Assembly (NCBI GenBank): GCA_032209605.1
Contig: JASFXZ010000016.1
Location: 10,168,001 to 10,232,000 of the forward strand
Source of the DNA: Mactromeris polynyma
Lineage: Eukaryota > Mollusca > Bivalvia > Venerida > Mactridae
Direction: 5' to 3'
Length of the DNA stretch: 64,000 nucleotides
This document shows positions 28,201-35,072 of this stretch, one piece after another (position 1 is the stretch's first letter; the number at the start of each line of letters is the position of its first letter). The translations under genes and the position numbers were made by a program. A model generated the notes under the pieces. That model did no database searches. It was given only the letters and a program-made list of their open reading frames with translations, and was not told the DNA's origin.

Positions 28201-31200
28201 GCATGGAGCAAGGTGGTCAGCTTGGCTAACAGCCTTGTTGAACTGTAAAGATAGACCTAGCTGGCATGGAGCAACGGTCAGCTTGGCTAACAGCCTTGTT
28301 GAACTGTAAGGATAGACTAGCTGGCATGGAGCAACATGGTCAGCTTGGCTAACAGCCTTGCTGAACTGTAAGGATAGACCTAGCTGGCATGGAGCAACAT
28401 GGTCAGCTTGGCTAACAGCCTTGTTGAACTGTAAGGATAGACCTAGCTGGCATGGAGCAACGTGGTCAGCTTGGCTAACAGCCTTGTTGAACTGTAAGGA
28501 TAGACCTAGCTGGCATGGAGCAACGGTCAGCTTGGCTAACAGCCTTGTTGAACTGTAAGGATAGACCTAGCTGGCATGGAGCAACATGGTCAGCTTGGCT
28601 AACAGCCTTGTTGAACTGTAAGGATAGACCTAGCTGGCATGGAGCAACATGGTCAGCTTGGCTAACAGCCTTGTTGAACTGTAAGGATAGACTTAGCTGG
28701 CATATCAGGTGCTAGATTAATGCAGTAGAAGACTGTAGGATAGTAATTTTCTTCTTATGACAGTGTAAAAAATCCAACTCTATACAGTAGAAGTTGACTA
28801 GCGAAAAGAAGCGTCAAGAAGCGTAAAAAACTAAATAAACACTATTTTTAAACAGATTACCATTATATACGTTAGTGTAATACAATCAAATGATTTTTTT
28901 AAATGGTAATTTTAATAATAAATGTTTGATTATGCATACAATACTAACCCCTGATCAAGCTTAGCGACAAGAGAAATGACATAAGAATCATAGTATATTC
29001 AACTAAATAAACGAGACTAGTAAAGAATCAATTATATAATTACATCAAATTTCTATTAGCTTTATGTACAATATGAACTATATGTTGGTATATGTCTTTC
29101 TAAAGTAGTGTGTATTGTAACACTTAAACCAATTCACATGAATTCGAATTAGCGACAAGAAGGTTTCGGCTGAAGGGTACATTTATATGCGGGTATTCTA
29201 GTGTATATAGCACCTGTAGATAAAGCATCAAGAAGATTTCTTCTTAAGTAGCGACATCAGAAGAAGCGACAAGAAAGCATATATTTTAAGCTATTTATTA
29301 TTATTATAAAAAATATTTTTATTTTTTTATTATTATTGTTATTTTCGTGACTTAATCATGGCTAAAATTGCTCTGTTGGTGACAGCTATATTAGACGTCT
29401 TCACTATCACTGTGTAGACAAGGAACTCATGATTGTTCCAGGAACCGTAAGATGGTTCTACAAGGGTGGTCTGTGAACTGACCGCATGGACAATAAACTC
29501 TACCATAGACTGTTAGACGCTCATGCCGATATAGTCTTTATGAATCTCGGGGGAAACGATATACGACCAGCTCAACACTAAACGAAATTTTCCAGAGAAT
29601 TTGTACGATAGTTGATGATTTGTATGATTCGGGGTAAAAAAAGTGTTCATTGCAGAAATTATGACAAGAGGTGACTTCTCCAAGAGTCCAGGCTAGACAA
29701 AGCAATGGTTTGACAATCAACTTTTCAAAATTAACAAAAAACTGGCAAAAAAATACAAAGATAAACTCATCAGATTTGGGGATATGAAATTTCATACTGA
29801 CTCCCACACAGACGAAGTTAATCTAAATAATACAAGCGGTATGAGGAAGTATAAATGTAAGATCCAACAAAAAATAGCCCGTCCTTTTCAGGACAACACA
29901 CTGGTCCTTTTCAGGGCCACACAAATTTTCTAGAAAGAATGCTGGATAATTGTCGCACGTTTTGATTAATAATTATTAAATTAATCATGTCTTTGTTGTA
30001 TTTGTCTTTGTTGTATTGTATCAAATATAGTACAAGTTGTATGTTTCTTAGTAAAAATTCGCTATTAAGCATTTAATCCAAGTTTTTAAATACATTTTAT
30101 TTGGAGATAAAATGATCATTCAGTCATTATTTACATCAGCTTATTAAAAAATTAGTAATGTGCGCAACGTGTTAACAGCTGAATATACAATATCCCGCAT
30201 TAATAAGTGTAATTTTGACAATTGGATTAATTTTATTACCTGTGTATGTGTAATAAAACAGAACAGACATTTTATTAAGACTTGTAGTACATCATCTACA
30301 ACACATACATGTTTATATACATTTTGTCAAAGTGTAAGTAACTTACTAAGTGTGATTGCACAATAATAAAAAAATACATAGTAATATGTCACCCATAATG
30401 GATTGCCGCCAAAAATATCGGCATAGATGTCCGTCGAGGTTTGTTTCCGGCAATGACCAAAAATATGCGGAAAAGACCGACCTTCAACAGATTAGTCACT
30501 GAATATACAATGTACTTATCGGAGATTGTCGAAGTTTTGCATAACAATTACAAACATTAATATCGTCTATGGTAAAGTGTGTAATATAATACCATCACAA
30601 TTTGCATGTACCAATTTGTCAAAAGAATTACAATACACTGAATTATCACTTTCTTAAACATTAAATTTACACACTGAACAAGGACTTGAAATGTATCCAA
30701 ATGTTCTTGTTACTCGCTCTACACTTTTGTTACGTTCTTAAATTTCAAAGTATAACTCTGAGATTCAGTCTTAAAATGTTTCGACAATTACAAACACTTA
30801 TAAAAGAAGAAATTAACACCTCCAATGAAGAACAATGGATAAATCAACCAAACATAAACCCAATCGAGCAAAAGGCAATTACATGTGTTACATTTATCCA
30901 TTAAAACATTGCTACACAAAATAATAATTATAATTTATTTTGAATAAATAATCTTTTACACTACACCCGATTACAATGCATAGGGGTCGAATTGACTTAG
31001 CAAAATTAGAACTCGAGTTGACTTAGGGGTCGAGTTGACGTAGGTCGAGTTGACTTAGGGGCTGATTTGGTATGGGGTCGAATTGTTCAGGGGTCGAGTT
31101 GTCCCGCAGCCACTAAGATAATGATCACGTTTCCAAGTGCGAGATGGAGAAATTGTGAAATAATTCAAAGTAAATTCCAAATGATTATTGATATGAACAG

Positions 31201-32270
31201 CTCTTTTTCGAATATCATATAGCAGTACCGCAAACTTTGGTAATCAAGAAAAAGGGGGCAAGTATAGTACTTGCATGAGTCTTATACTGTTACACATAGC
31301 ATTCTTGTCGCTTAAGTCAACTTCTACTGTATAGAGCTGGATTTTTTACGCTGTCATAAAAACTTTGTATAGCAGCATAAACGGAGCAGAAATTACCAAT
31401 TTTGCAATCACTCGAAATAATCTACATAAACATATTTTCTTACATATATAATCATAATTTATTAATTAAATGTTTTTTTCTTGTCGCTTCTTGTCATTGG
31501 CCGTTTCTTGACGCTGTCGATAATAGCCTAAAATTGTAAGATTTATGTTACATTAATTAATTATTTTATATTATAACCAAGCGGTATAATATATATAAAC
31601 ATTTGCTTGTACATATATAACCACACTTGAGTTATAAAATGCAATACTGATCATCGCGGGGAAATATAATTTCAAAACTCCTTTCGTATACGTTGAATAA
31701 AACATCAACCAAAAGGATATTAATAATCGATATAAACCGCTATTTAGAGCTTGCCTCCGGACCCCAGAGATTATATCCTACAAGCCGTGGTTTGGACCAG
31801 CAAACAAGTTAAACAATATGACTGACCCCGGTGACCCGTGACGAACGGGAAGCCATGTGTCGCGAAAACTGGATACTTTTACTAAAATCAATGAAAAGAA
31901 AATCCCGACTGCTTTTAAAACGTCCTGAATTGATGTCCCATCCTATAATCGTGTTTAAAACAAGTTTACCTAAAACTGTCATTGTGAGTTTGCAACGGAC
32001 AGCTACATTTTCTTTGCTCAGTCGTTTAGAATAGCGTGCTGGTTACCAATAACGTCAACAATACGTGACCTTTTGACCCGTTACGTCGAGTCTACTTTCT
32101 GATTATCGGCCAGACAAATTTCACGCCTCGGCGATCATTGGAATGCACCTGCATATGTTCATGTTCAATTTTACTTATGCGATTATTTTCCCTCGGAATA
32201 TTCGGTAAATTTCTTCTAAAGTAATAAATCACATCTTCTTACTTAAAGGAAAATGGAATCGTCCGTCCAT
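4210..32270 (-). CDS. Unrecognised coiled-coil protein gene, at least 17 coding exons (whole-gene span)
   Basis: Coding exons in transcript order: 32270-32243, 27683-27216, 25149-25038, 22111-21994, 21603-21496, 20850-20737, 19544-19471, 19034-18945, 18394-18339, 17981-17874, 14831-14728, 14110-14000, 12365-12227, 11531-11452, 9335-9156, 7245-7133, 6832-6643, and probably 4264-4210. All have AG/GT borders and every phase matches, giving 2193 nt (731 codons) before the uncertain 3' part. Seen in the protein: a Lys run followed by KSVHF (residues 22-26, fits the PP1-docking RVxF consensus); Gly-Ser-Pro hexapeptide repeats (about 108-149); an acidic Ser/Asp/Glu patch (about 249-260); helical segments (about 279-425); coiled coil (about 426-530); proline-rich linkers (about 531-543 and 610-630) and more helix. 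No signal peptide or membrane segment was seen. The design resembles cytoskeletal, ciliary or sperm coiled-coil proteins. A CCDC7-like relationship is only a guess. The last exon probably lies left of the window. Confidence 0.85.
4702..5555. repeat. 31/33-bp minisatellite containing TTAGGG
   Basis: About 27 units built on CAGTTAGGGTAGGCAGGTGA followed by GTGTTATAGAT. A GAG insertion makes some units 33 bp. GCAGGTG and ACAGTTG variants recur in blocks, showing that groups of units were copied together. It is intronic if exon 18 is real. Confidence 0.93.
5580..6200. repeat. Dispersed repeat-like intronic sequence
   Basis: Contains GTGTGACCTTGACCTTAAAG and similar text, resembling the reverse strand of dispersed elements common in bivalves; a related GTGACCTTGACCTTTG stretch lies at 24.55 kb. 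Limits are unclear and no coding capacity was seen. Confidence 0.35.
6215..6230 (-). other. Possible 16-bp microexon or poison exon of the coiled-coil gene
   Basis: A pyrimidine-rich tract with TTTATTTCAG precedes ATCATTTGCCATTGAG, followed by GTAATA. Both splice signals look good. Entered in phase 0 from exon 17 it reads four codons and then TGA. Read in another phase it would give SFAIE and join smoothly to the 4264-4210 exon. It could be a regulated stop-containing exon or a chance pair of sites. Confidence 0.3.
6643..6832 (-). CDS. Coiled-coil gene exon 17
   Basis: 190 bp, phase 2 to 0. It encodes GEASMKKMEYQQRDQLAYIQ followed by helical segments ending HDIGDIIKDK at AAG|GTAATG. The frame stays open into the intron until 6550, but the donor is good. 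Confidence 0.86.
7133..7245 (-). CDS. Coiled-coil gene exon 16
   Basis: 113 bp, phase 0 to 2. It begins LPADKDASYYKTLMVGMKRD and continues as charged helix ending in KETK; the donor is GTTGGG, a weaker site. Confidence 0.83.
7312..8160. mobile_element. TA-flanked MITE-like element with inverted ends
   Basis: The left end TACAGTGGAATCCCG and the reverse complement of the right end, TACAGTAGAATCCCG, match over about 28 bp with few differences. TA at both outer edges fits a Tc1/mariner- or pogo-type target duplication. There is no transposase. Its middle is occupied by a second dispersed repeat (7423-7755). Confidence 0.7.
7423..7755. repeat. Dispersed repeat, copy nested in the MITE
   Basis: From GGTACACATATTAAGGAAC to GGGTTTAAATCGATTTAAC this segment is closely similar to 12815-13135. 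It lies inside the inverted-end element at 7312-8160, so it inserted later or was captured. Confidence 0.75.
8171..8747. repeat. 26-bp minisatellite with 32-bp variants
   Basis: About 21 copies built on CCATAGACAATCAGGTCTGG. Some units carry an extra TTCCAC/TTCCAT block. The array starts about 10 bp after the right end of the 7312-8160 element. Confidence 0.93.
9156..9335 (-). CDS. Coiled-coil gene exon 15: coiled coil then proline linker
   Basis: 180 bp, phase 0 to 0, 60 residues. Coiled coil (ELNEVKEDLVLEQQKTNLLE) is followed by an Ala/Pro/Val stretch with PPPPEVPPPPE. This repeats the coiled-coil-then-proline plan of exon 13. Confidence 0.88.
9611..10199. repeat. 31-bp minisatellite, 19 copies without visible variation
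   Basis: Units contain TGTGTGCCACACTCCACACT and CAAGACTTACT. I see no substitution through 19 consecutive copies, unlike every other array here. 31 is not a multiple of three, and three overlapping open frames arise only because the unit has no stop in any frame. Confidence 0.95.
10351..11442. repeat. 78-bp minisatellite, 14 copies, touching an exon donor
   Basis: Units start CTCCTCTCCCTGGAGTCAAA and end GTAATATTACAA. Point variants (CATAGTGG/CACAGTGG, CCTCCATA/CCTCCGTA) are spread among copies. The right edge is 9 bp from exon 14 of the coiled-coil gene. The intronic edge CTCTTACCTTGGCA resembles the unit start, so the array may have grown from the splice-donor region. Confidence 0.94.
11452..11531 (-). 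CDS. Coiled-coil gene exon 14
   Basis: 80 bp, phase 1 to 0. It encodes KIYVKVVDSATELRLKDMET and a helical end ELANAK. The 78-bp minisatellite at 10351-11442 ends 9 bp from its last coding base, so only a few intron bases separate the donor from the array. Confidence 0.86.
11775..12175. repeat. 32-bp degenerate minisatellite
   Basis: Five or six good copies of GACCTTTGCCTGTCCAGGTG with GGACAAAATAAG, flanked to the right by increasingly decayed copies (ACCTGATTCAAATGCGGGC and similar). It sits in the intron between exons 13 and 14. Confidence 0.8.
12227..12365 (-). CDS. Coiled-coil gene exon 13: coiled coil then proline linker
   Basis: 139 bp, phase 0 to 1. It starts DNMTEKNKELHQKISELNSK, continues as coiled coil, then ends in a proline-rich stretch (TPPPTPPPPEP) that breaks the helix. 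Confidence 0.88.
12713..13322. mobile_element. About 610-bp non-autonomous element with short inverted ends
   Basis: GTAACTACGGGGAAC at the left edge faces GTTCCCCGTAACTA at the right edge. The interior contains the same 320-bp segment as 7423-7755. No coding capacity. Superfamily not determined. Confidence 0.5.
13330..13995. other. Intronic sequence with no recognised feature
   Basis: AT-rich unique sequence between the 12.7-13.3 kb element and exon 12. GTATACACTGCG and TGACGTCA-type words occur but nothing can be assigned. Confidence 0.5.
14000..14110 (-). CDS. Coiled-coil gene exon 12: coiled coil
   Basis: 111 bp, phase 0 to 0, 37 residues starting KLHSAKVQSDKLHKEIEEQR. Hydrophobic residues fall in heptad-like spacing among charged residues, as expected for a coiled coil. 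Confidence 0.88.
14529..14708. repeat. 57-bp minisatellite, about 3 copies, near an exon donor
   Basis: The unit combines ACAATAATGACACCAACAAC with GTAGAAGTAGC and CAACAGCAGCAAACACAACA-type text, itself rich in CAA trinucleotides. It ends 19 bp from exon 11. 57 is a multiple of three, which gives artificial long frames on both strands. Confidence 0.9.
14728..14831 (-). CDS. Coiled-coil gene exon 11
   Basis: 104 bp, phase 1 to 0. It encodes LCQKQFDYILLACDKRYKDL and a charged end reading ELQG. The phase of exon 12 shows that the GTGAGT donor is used rather than the GC dinucleotide two bases earlier. A 57-bp tandem repeat lies 19 bp past the donor. Confidence 0.87.
14908..14923. repeat. Poly-C tract
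   Basis: A run of about 15 C residues in the intron upstream of exon 11. Confidence 0.9.
15140..15660 (+). mobile_element. Older tRNA-headed SINE, interrupted
   Basis: GCCCAGTTAGCTCAGTCAGT supplies an A-box-like stretch and GGGTTTGAACCCC a B-box-like stretch, giving a tRNA-like head of about 70 bp. The body continues to 15327, is split by a second SINE, and resumes at 15612 with an ACTGGTAAGGTCAAC segment parallel to the younger SINE. Its tail runs directly into the 29-bp array. Confidence 0.75.
15328..15597 (+). mobile_element. tRNA-derived SINE, copy 1 (nested)
   Basis: A 75-bp tRNA-like head (15329-15403) keeps a matching acceptor stem (GCCGCG/CGCGGC), B box GGTTCGATTCC and a TGT anticodon-like triplet, suggesting a threonine-tRNA-like ancestor. 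The body is closely similar to 44392-44664. It ends with GGCGTTAAACCCGATGAAAC. Flanking 14-bp duplications GGAGGAGCAGGGTA (15314-15327 and 15598-15611) show retrotransposition into the older SINE. Confidence 0.92.
15652..17055. repeat. 29-bp minisatellite derived from a SINE tail
   Basis: About 48 copies of GCCATATAACTCAAATACTG plus TTGAGAAAT, with GATGAG, CACATACTG and ATACAACTC variants. The unit aligns with the SINE tail at 15541-15571 (GCCATATATAACTGAAATAT, then CGTTGAGAAA) with a 2-bp gap and few substitutions. The array starts inside the tail of the older SINE, so it grew from that tail. Confidence 0.93.
17329..17819. repeat. 49-bp minisatellite, 10 copies
   Basis: Units contain GTTCTCTGGAGATGTTGCAT and ACACAGCACACTGAAACATT. 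GGGCG/GGGTG alternation divides the copies. It lies in the large intron between exons 10 and 11. Confidence 0.94.
17874..17981 (-). CDS. Coiled-coil gene exon 10
   Basis: 108 bp, phase 1 to 1. It encodes DKTLLSDPIKWENAGKTIIS followed by a helical VFEDSQKIIKNL segment. The 49-bp minisatellite at 17.33-17.82 kb begins about 55 bp beyond its donor. Confidence 0.87.
18339..18394 (-). CDS. Coiled-coil gene exon 9
   Basis: 56 bp, phase 2 to 1. It encodes RRAQMAKKTKKERIIVYD, a strongly basic stretch. Donor GTAAGT. Confidence 0.85.
18440..18860. repeat. Dispersed repeat, copy 1
   Basis: Pieces such as CGCTACTTTTTCCTACATAG and AAAGGGAAGACCATGACCAC match 20520-20740 in the same order with divergence. 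Old interspersed element with unclear edges and no coding capacity. Confidence 0.4.
18945..19034 (-). CDS. Coiled-coil gene exon 8
   Basis: 90 bp, phase 2 to 2. It encodes SSLKAFITTGYNVVEKGRLL and a helical end finishing in SKIIEE. The donor GTAAGT is near perfect. Confidence 0.86.
19471..19544 (-). CDS. Coiled-coil gene exon 7
   Basis: 74 bp, phase 0 to 2. It encodes AVVCTPEEMTEMAKATQE and a short helical end. The acceptor CTTTCAG is strong; the donor is GTATGT. Confidence 0.85.
20520..20735. repeat. Dispersed repeat, copy 2
   Basis: Contains CGCTACTTTCACTATGTAGC and AAAGGGAGACCACTGCACAG, matching 18440-18860. It ends next to the donor of exon 6. Confidence 0.4.
20737..20850 (-). CDS. Coiled-coil gene exon 6
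   Basis: 114 bp, phase 0 to 0, 38 residues beginning MEERMYILDKIESF and ending FWFGDNHDL. The 41-bp minisatellite at 20.9-21.2 kb sits about 46 bp upstream of its acceptor. Confidence 0.88.
20896..21191. repeat. 41-bp minisatellite, about 7 copies
   Basis: Units contain AGAGTATCACATAGAAATCA and AAAAAAGTCCCTCCATTAAA, almost without variation after the first copy (ATTGAAGAGT). Located in the intron upstream of exon 6. Confidence 0.93.
21496..21603 (-). CDS. Coiled-coil gene exon 5: acidic Ser/Asp patch
   Basis: 108 bp, phase 0 to 0, 36 residues. MESDSDSDSEKE is a typical CK2-type acidic serine cluster (inference from composition). The exon ends in ERKK at the GTAACT donor. Confidence 0.85.
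21994..22111 (-). CDS. Coiled-coil gene exon 4
   Basis: 118 bp, phase 2 in and phase 0 out. It encodes STYEFETMNILSSVEQQQ, a His/Gln/Arg-rich stretch and a basic end. Charged and helical in appearance. Confidence 0.85.
22112..25037. other. Intron between exons 3 and 4
   Basis: About 2.9 kb. It holds a 22.86-23.18 kb stretch rich in TGGTCGC words that looks like an eroded DNA element, imperfect direct repeats near 22470 and 23174 (GTACTAAAGATG), and a 24.54-24.75 kb dispersed repeat with GTGACCTTGACCTTTG. No exon was found. Confidence 0.5.
25038..25149 (-). CDS. Coiled-coil gene exon 3
   Basis: 112 bp, phase 1 in and phase 2 out (GAGCG|GTAGGC). It encodes about 37 residues including NEKWPFVDFGEQMKMDF. 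It is flanked closely on its acceptor side by the 36-bp minisatellite at 25157-25558. Confidence 0.85.
25157..25558. repeat. About 36-bp minisatellite next to an exon acceptor
   Basis: About 11 degenerate copies of TACCAAGATAATGTACATGT followed by ATGTGAATCTAAAA or ATGTAAAATT. The first copy starts within 10 bp of the AG acceptor of exon 3, so the repeated unit includes its likely branch-point and pyrimidine region on the minus strand. Confidence 0.88.
25735..26232. repeat. 31-bp minisatellite, 16 copies
   Basis: Units contain ACTCACAGATTGACCTCAAT and ATGGAGCATTT. Few variants (ACATATTG, CAATTTGG). It lies between exons 2 and 3. Confidence 0.94.
26240..27210. other. Intronic sequence with no recognised feature
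   Basis: Unique AT-rich sequence between the 31-bp array and exon 2. No repeat or coding signal that I can name. Confidence 0.5.
27216..27683 (-). CDS. Coiled-coil gene exon 2: basic RVxF and Gly-Ser-Pro repeat region
   Basis: 468 bp, entering after one base of a codon and leaving in phase 1 at AAAG|GTAATA. It encodes a poly-Lys stretch, KSVHFEEND (RVxF-type), a long basic low-complexity region, and about seven imperfect copies of a GKNSPG-like hexapeptide. Composition suggests disorder. Methionine 32 (27618) is an alternative start inside this exon, but the open frame reaches the acceptor upstream and the RVxF lies before it. Confidence 0.85.
27957..28702. repeat. 60-63-bp minisatellite, 12 copies
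   Basis: Units contain CAGCTTGGCTAACAGCCTTG and TTGAACTGTAAGGATAGAC. Length varies by small deletions (GACCTAG/GACTAG; CAACATGG, CAACGTGG or CAACGG). TTGGCTAACAGCC contains an imperfect inverted repeat. In the intron between exons 1 and 2. Confidence 0.94.
29378..29875 (+). pseudogene. Decayed SGNH-hydrolase-like coding segment
   Basis: Frame by frame the plus strand reads GDSYIRRLHYHCVDKELMIV, then WFYKGG, a stop, DRMDNKLYHRLLDAHADIVF, NLGGNDIRPA, a frame change, IFQRICTIVDDLYDSG, KKVFIAEIMTRGDFSKSPG, a stop, and LAKKYKDKLIRFGD followed by FHTDSHTDEVNLN. GDS and GGND match SGNH/GDSL block I and block III motifs. The expected catalytic His before the final LN is replaced by Asn. At least two in-frame stops and one or two frameshifts make it a pseudogene. 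Esterase domains occur in ORF1 of CR1-type retrotransposons as well as cellular hydrolases; the origin here is not settled. Confidence 0.7.
30985..31098. repeat. Degenerate GTCGAGTTGACTTA repeat near the element's right end
   Basis: About six short copies of GGGTCGAGTTGACTTAG with variable spacing, 220-330 bp inside the right inverted arm. Subterminal repeats like this can be transposase binding sites (inference). Confidence 0.6.
32243..32270 (-). CDS. Coiled-coil gene, inferred first coding exon
   Basis: The ATG at 32270 has A at -3 and G at +4. It encodes MDGRFHFPL and ends at the donor AA|GTAAGAAG in phase 1, exactly the phase the next exon (AG acceptor at 27684-27685) needs; the joined codon is AAG (Lys). 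It lies just before the divergent CSRNP exon. The start is inferred from phase, Kozak context and position only; another first exon between 27.7 and 32.3 kb remains possible. Confidence 0.5.
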
Positions 32271-32690
32271 TTTAGGTTTGATCAATAAAGTAGTCCGCAA
32301 CATAAGCAGTTCCCCGATAAAATGGCCCAAACCGCAGGCGAATAAATATTAACGTCTACAAAACGCATTAAATTTACAACCCGGTGATATCCTTAATCCT
32401 TATTAAAACATGTATTTCTTAAATTGAGGTCGTATTTAACTCATCAAATTTTATAAACTCGCTGAGATGCTGACAGAAATTACTTTAACTCAAGAACTAC
32501 TTTTCGGCGGGCTAGAACAAAGAAATTAGTCACTCGCGAAGCATATCGCTGTGTCGACTCTTTGAAGTGCACGTAAACCGCGATTATGCTCATTAATTCA
32601 GCTTAGTACAATACTTGTGTGTTTTGAGCTAATCAGATTCTACGCGTAATCGTCTGTCACACGTCTGCAGTCGTGCACTATTGAAAATTA
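32271..32690. promoter_or_regulatory. Probable bidirectional promoter region
   Basis: About 430 bp separate the inferred start codon of the minus-strand coiled-coil gene (32270) from the donor of the CSRNP first exon (32698). The stretch and its flanks are richer in CG dinucleotides than the surrounding AT-rich DNA. No TATA box was assigned. Inferred from gene arrangement. Confidence 0.4.
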
Positions 32691-32698
32691 GGTCAGAG
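32600..32698 (+). other. Probable non-coding first exon of the CSRNP gene (5' end uncertain)
   Basis: CAGAG|GTAAGT at 32698/32699 is a strong donor directly beside the inferred promoter. The first coding exon of CSRNP at 54215 begins with an acceptor and 74 bp of untranslated leader, so an upstream non-coding exon is required. The left boundary of 32600 is nominal. Confidence 0.4.
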
Positions 32699-33360
32699 GT
32701 AAGTGGATTTTACTCAATATGTGAAAATTGTCTACGGTGATTAGAAATGTGCTTTTCGTGTTTTCGCTTTGATCAGAGCGTCCGCCATCGCTGAATACAC
32801 TAGACTATGTCGAAAGTGAATATTTGTTTACGCCATGCACTTAAAACACGTGGTGTGTGTATATTGACGGCTTTACTTTCAGTTTAGAAACATTGAATGA
32901 CGAATAAGATATTTTAATAATGTCGCTAATTGAATATGATGGTTGTTTTAAATGGTTAAATATTGTTTATTTATTAATAGACAAGTTAGATACGCTGGCT
33001 AGCGGATATAAGTTATTTATAGTGATCGTGTAACTGACTTCTGTGCTCTTATATTCACACATATATTCACTTTTAGTTATTAATGTGGAATTGTCCTATT
33101 TAGAAATTAGCTTTGAACAGTTAGTACTGAAACATCTTCAAACTGATTTCATCAGATTAGTTTATGTTATAACTTATATTAATTGAATAAATGACATATG
33201 TTCTGTCAATTTCAAAAGATATTTGCAGGTTATCTAGCTTTGTCATTTGTGTACATGAATGTGAATTGAACATTATGTTTAAGGCATAGTGCCAGTGGAT
33301 ATATATGTAGAAAGCCTGACTTCTGAATCTGATTCAAAGGTTGTAATTTAGCATCATCGC

Positions 33361-33460
33361 CTCGGTTCAATCATGAACATCACATTCGCTGATTTAGGAA
33401 CACAAAGTACTGGTTAGTCCCCCAGGGAAGTAGTCATCGAGGGTGATCTTCGAGTCTGTG
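33361..33460. repeat. SINE-body fragment
   Basis: GTACTGGTTAGTCCCCCAGG and AAGTAGTCATCGAGGGTGAT match the body of the SINEs at 48.2 and 54.9 kb. Head and tail not recognised. Confidence 0.45.
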
Positions 33461-33612
33461 CATAACATGGGTGTGTGGGTTTTTGGTTTTCTCCTCTAAA
33501 GTTTTTCTAAAAAAGTTCTTACACCTGTAACTTAAAGACTATAGTTATTTATGTATGGTTGGGTGTTAAAAAGGGCCCCAAAAAAGCAGAGAATTCACTA
33601 ACACTATATGGT

Positions 33613-33777
33613 AACAGTCATGGGTTCTGCTTGGTGCTGAATCTCTAGGGTCAATTTGATATCAGATTTTACCATTTTATCGCAAAAATACCCCAGAATC
33701 CTGAGGGTTAAATTTGGTGTTTAGGAAATTCCAGGGATCAATTGAAGGTTCAACTCTGGGGTCTAATGGAACCCCTG
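33613..33777. mobile_element. Short inverted-end MITE, copy A
   Basis: Ends resemble CAGGGGTTCCA: right end TAATGGAACCCCTG, left end decayed (CAGTCATGGGTTCTGC). It is an inverted, diverged match of copy B (33998-34186), sharing GGTGCTGAATCTC and GGAAATTCCAGGG. Confidence 0.6.
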
Positions 33778-33997
33778 TGTTACCATAAACATAAGTGCTT
33801 TAAACCAGAGACACATAAGCCTCAACTAAAACTGTTTCATGGTTGGGAAACTGCAAACAAAGACTTTTCGAATATTACCTTACTGGGTCAGACTGTCTCT
33901 TTTAAGTCTTATCACTCATCACTTTCCCTGTAATCTGGCTGGTCTCTTATAGGAAAGAGTAAAAAACATTAGTATTACTGTACAATCATGTAAGTTA

Positions 33998-34186
33998 GAG
34001 GTTCCATTTGACCCTGAACTTGACCCTTTGTCCCCTGGAATTTCCAAAAAGCCACATTTTGACCCTCTGGATTCTGACTTGAAGGAACAGTTTTTCTGTA
34101 AATTATAGGGTAATTGATAAAATTGGCAAATCCAGTAAAACATTATCAAAATGAGCTTGGAGATTCAGCACCTTGTGGAACTCCTG
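33998..34186. mobile_element. Short inverted-end MITE, copy B (opposite orientation)
   Basis: Runs from AGAGGTTCCATTTGACCCTG to GATTCAGCACCTTGTGGAAC, the reverse of copy A. Together A and B form a large imperfect inverted repeat with a 220-bp spacer. Confidence 0.6.
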
Positions 34187-35072
34187 TAAGTGCAAATACC
34201 TCAGGTAGCTGTACCACTAACAGTGCAGTATTCAACTCAGTCTGATCATACTTGTAAGTTGTATTTATAAGTGTAATGATCAGTGTTGAAATATTTCTGT
34301 TTCCCTGTCAGAATTAGAACTACATTGCATTACCTAAACACAAATATTTGTTTTTGTATCTGTGATAACATATTTTGGGCAAGTTTTGTGGGTTGGTTGC
34401 TGGAGGGATCCCCCCCCCCTCAAAAAAAGAAAGACCTAATTGAATCTGACTCAAAATTCCAGATACAAATTACAAGTAAGCTCAGTTTTATAACCTCATA
34501 ATATTGAGAGAGTTATCAATATAAAAAATATCCTGGTGCGTTATTTTAATCTTCAACCAGGAAGAGAATAAAAAATTCGAGTTTTAAGTGTACGTCAAAT
34601 TCAATAAATATGAAAATGTTTATCTATATGATTATATCTCAATGTAAGTGAAAGGTAGTAGAAAAATAATGAATGTACAAATGTATGTATTAGTTAAGTA
34701 ATTATGTTAAAACAGCTATTAATAATGGTGTTCATGTTAATAGAAACACTTGGTGTGAAAATAAATCATGCTGGTTAATTATCAATTGTTAATTCATTAT
34801 TATCCTGCTATACTTGGATTTCTCATAATGTGCTAAATGGTAATTTGGGATTGTTCAATTTATTTTAGCGTCTCGAAATTCTCAATGGATTGAAAATTGT
34901 TAGGTTAATATATCTCAGCAATAACTTAATGTTGGTCTTTGATCTTGAATTTTTTTTTCTGTCATTTAGGAAACTAAATCCCCAGTCGGTATGTTGTGTG
35001 TTGTGCACAATGTTCTACTCAATATTGTCAACCCAAACACCAAAATGTTGAAAAGGATGTTTTGGTCCCTTA

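Larger units (their letters stand above)
28755..31359. mobile_element. 2.6-kb element with 45-bp terminal inverted repeats
   Basis: The left arm (28755-28799) and the reverse complement of the right arm (31315-31359) agree at 43 of 45 positions, beginning TTATGACAG and including TACAGTAGAAGTTGACT. Subterminal AGCGACAAGAA words recur on the left and CTTGTCGCTT words on the right, some beyond the right arm (to about 31520), so the true edge may lie further out. No target duplication was found. The interior carries a decayed SGNH-hydrolase-like segment. Confidence 0.7.
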
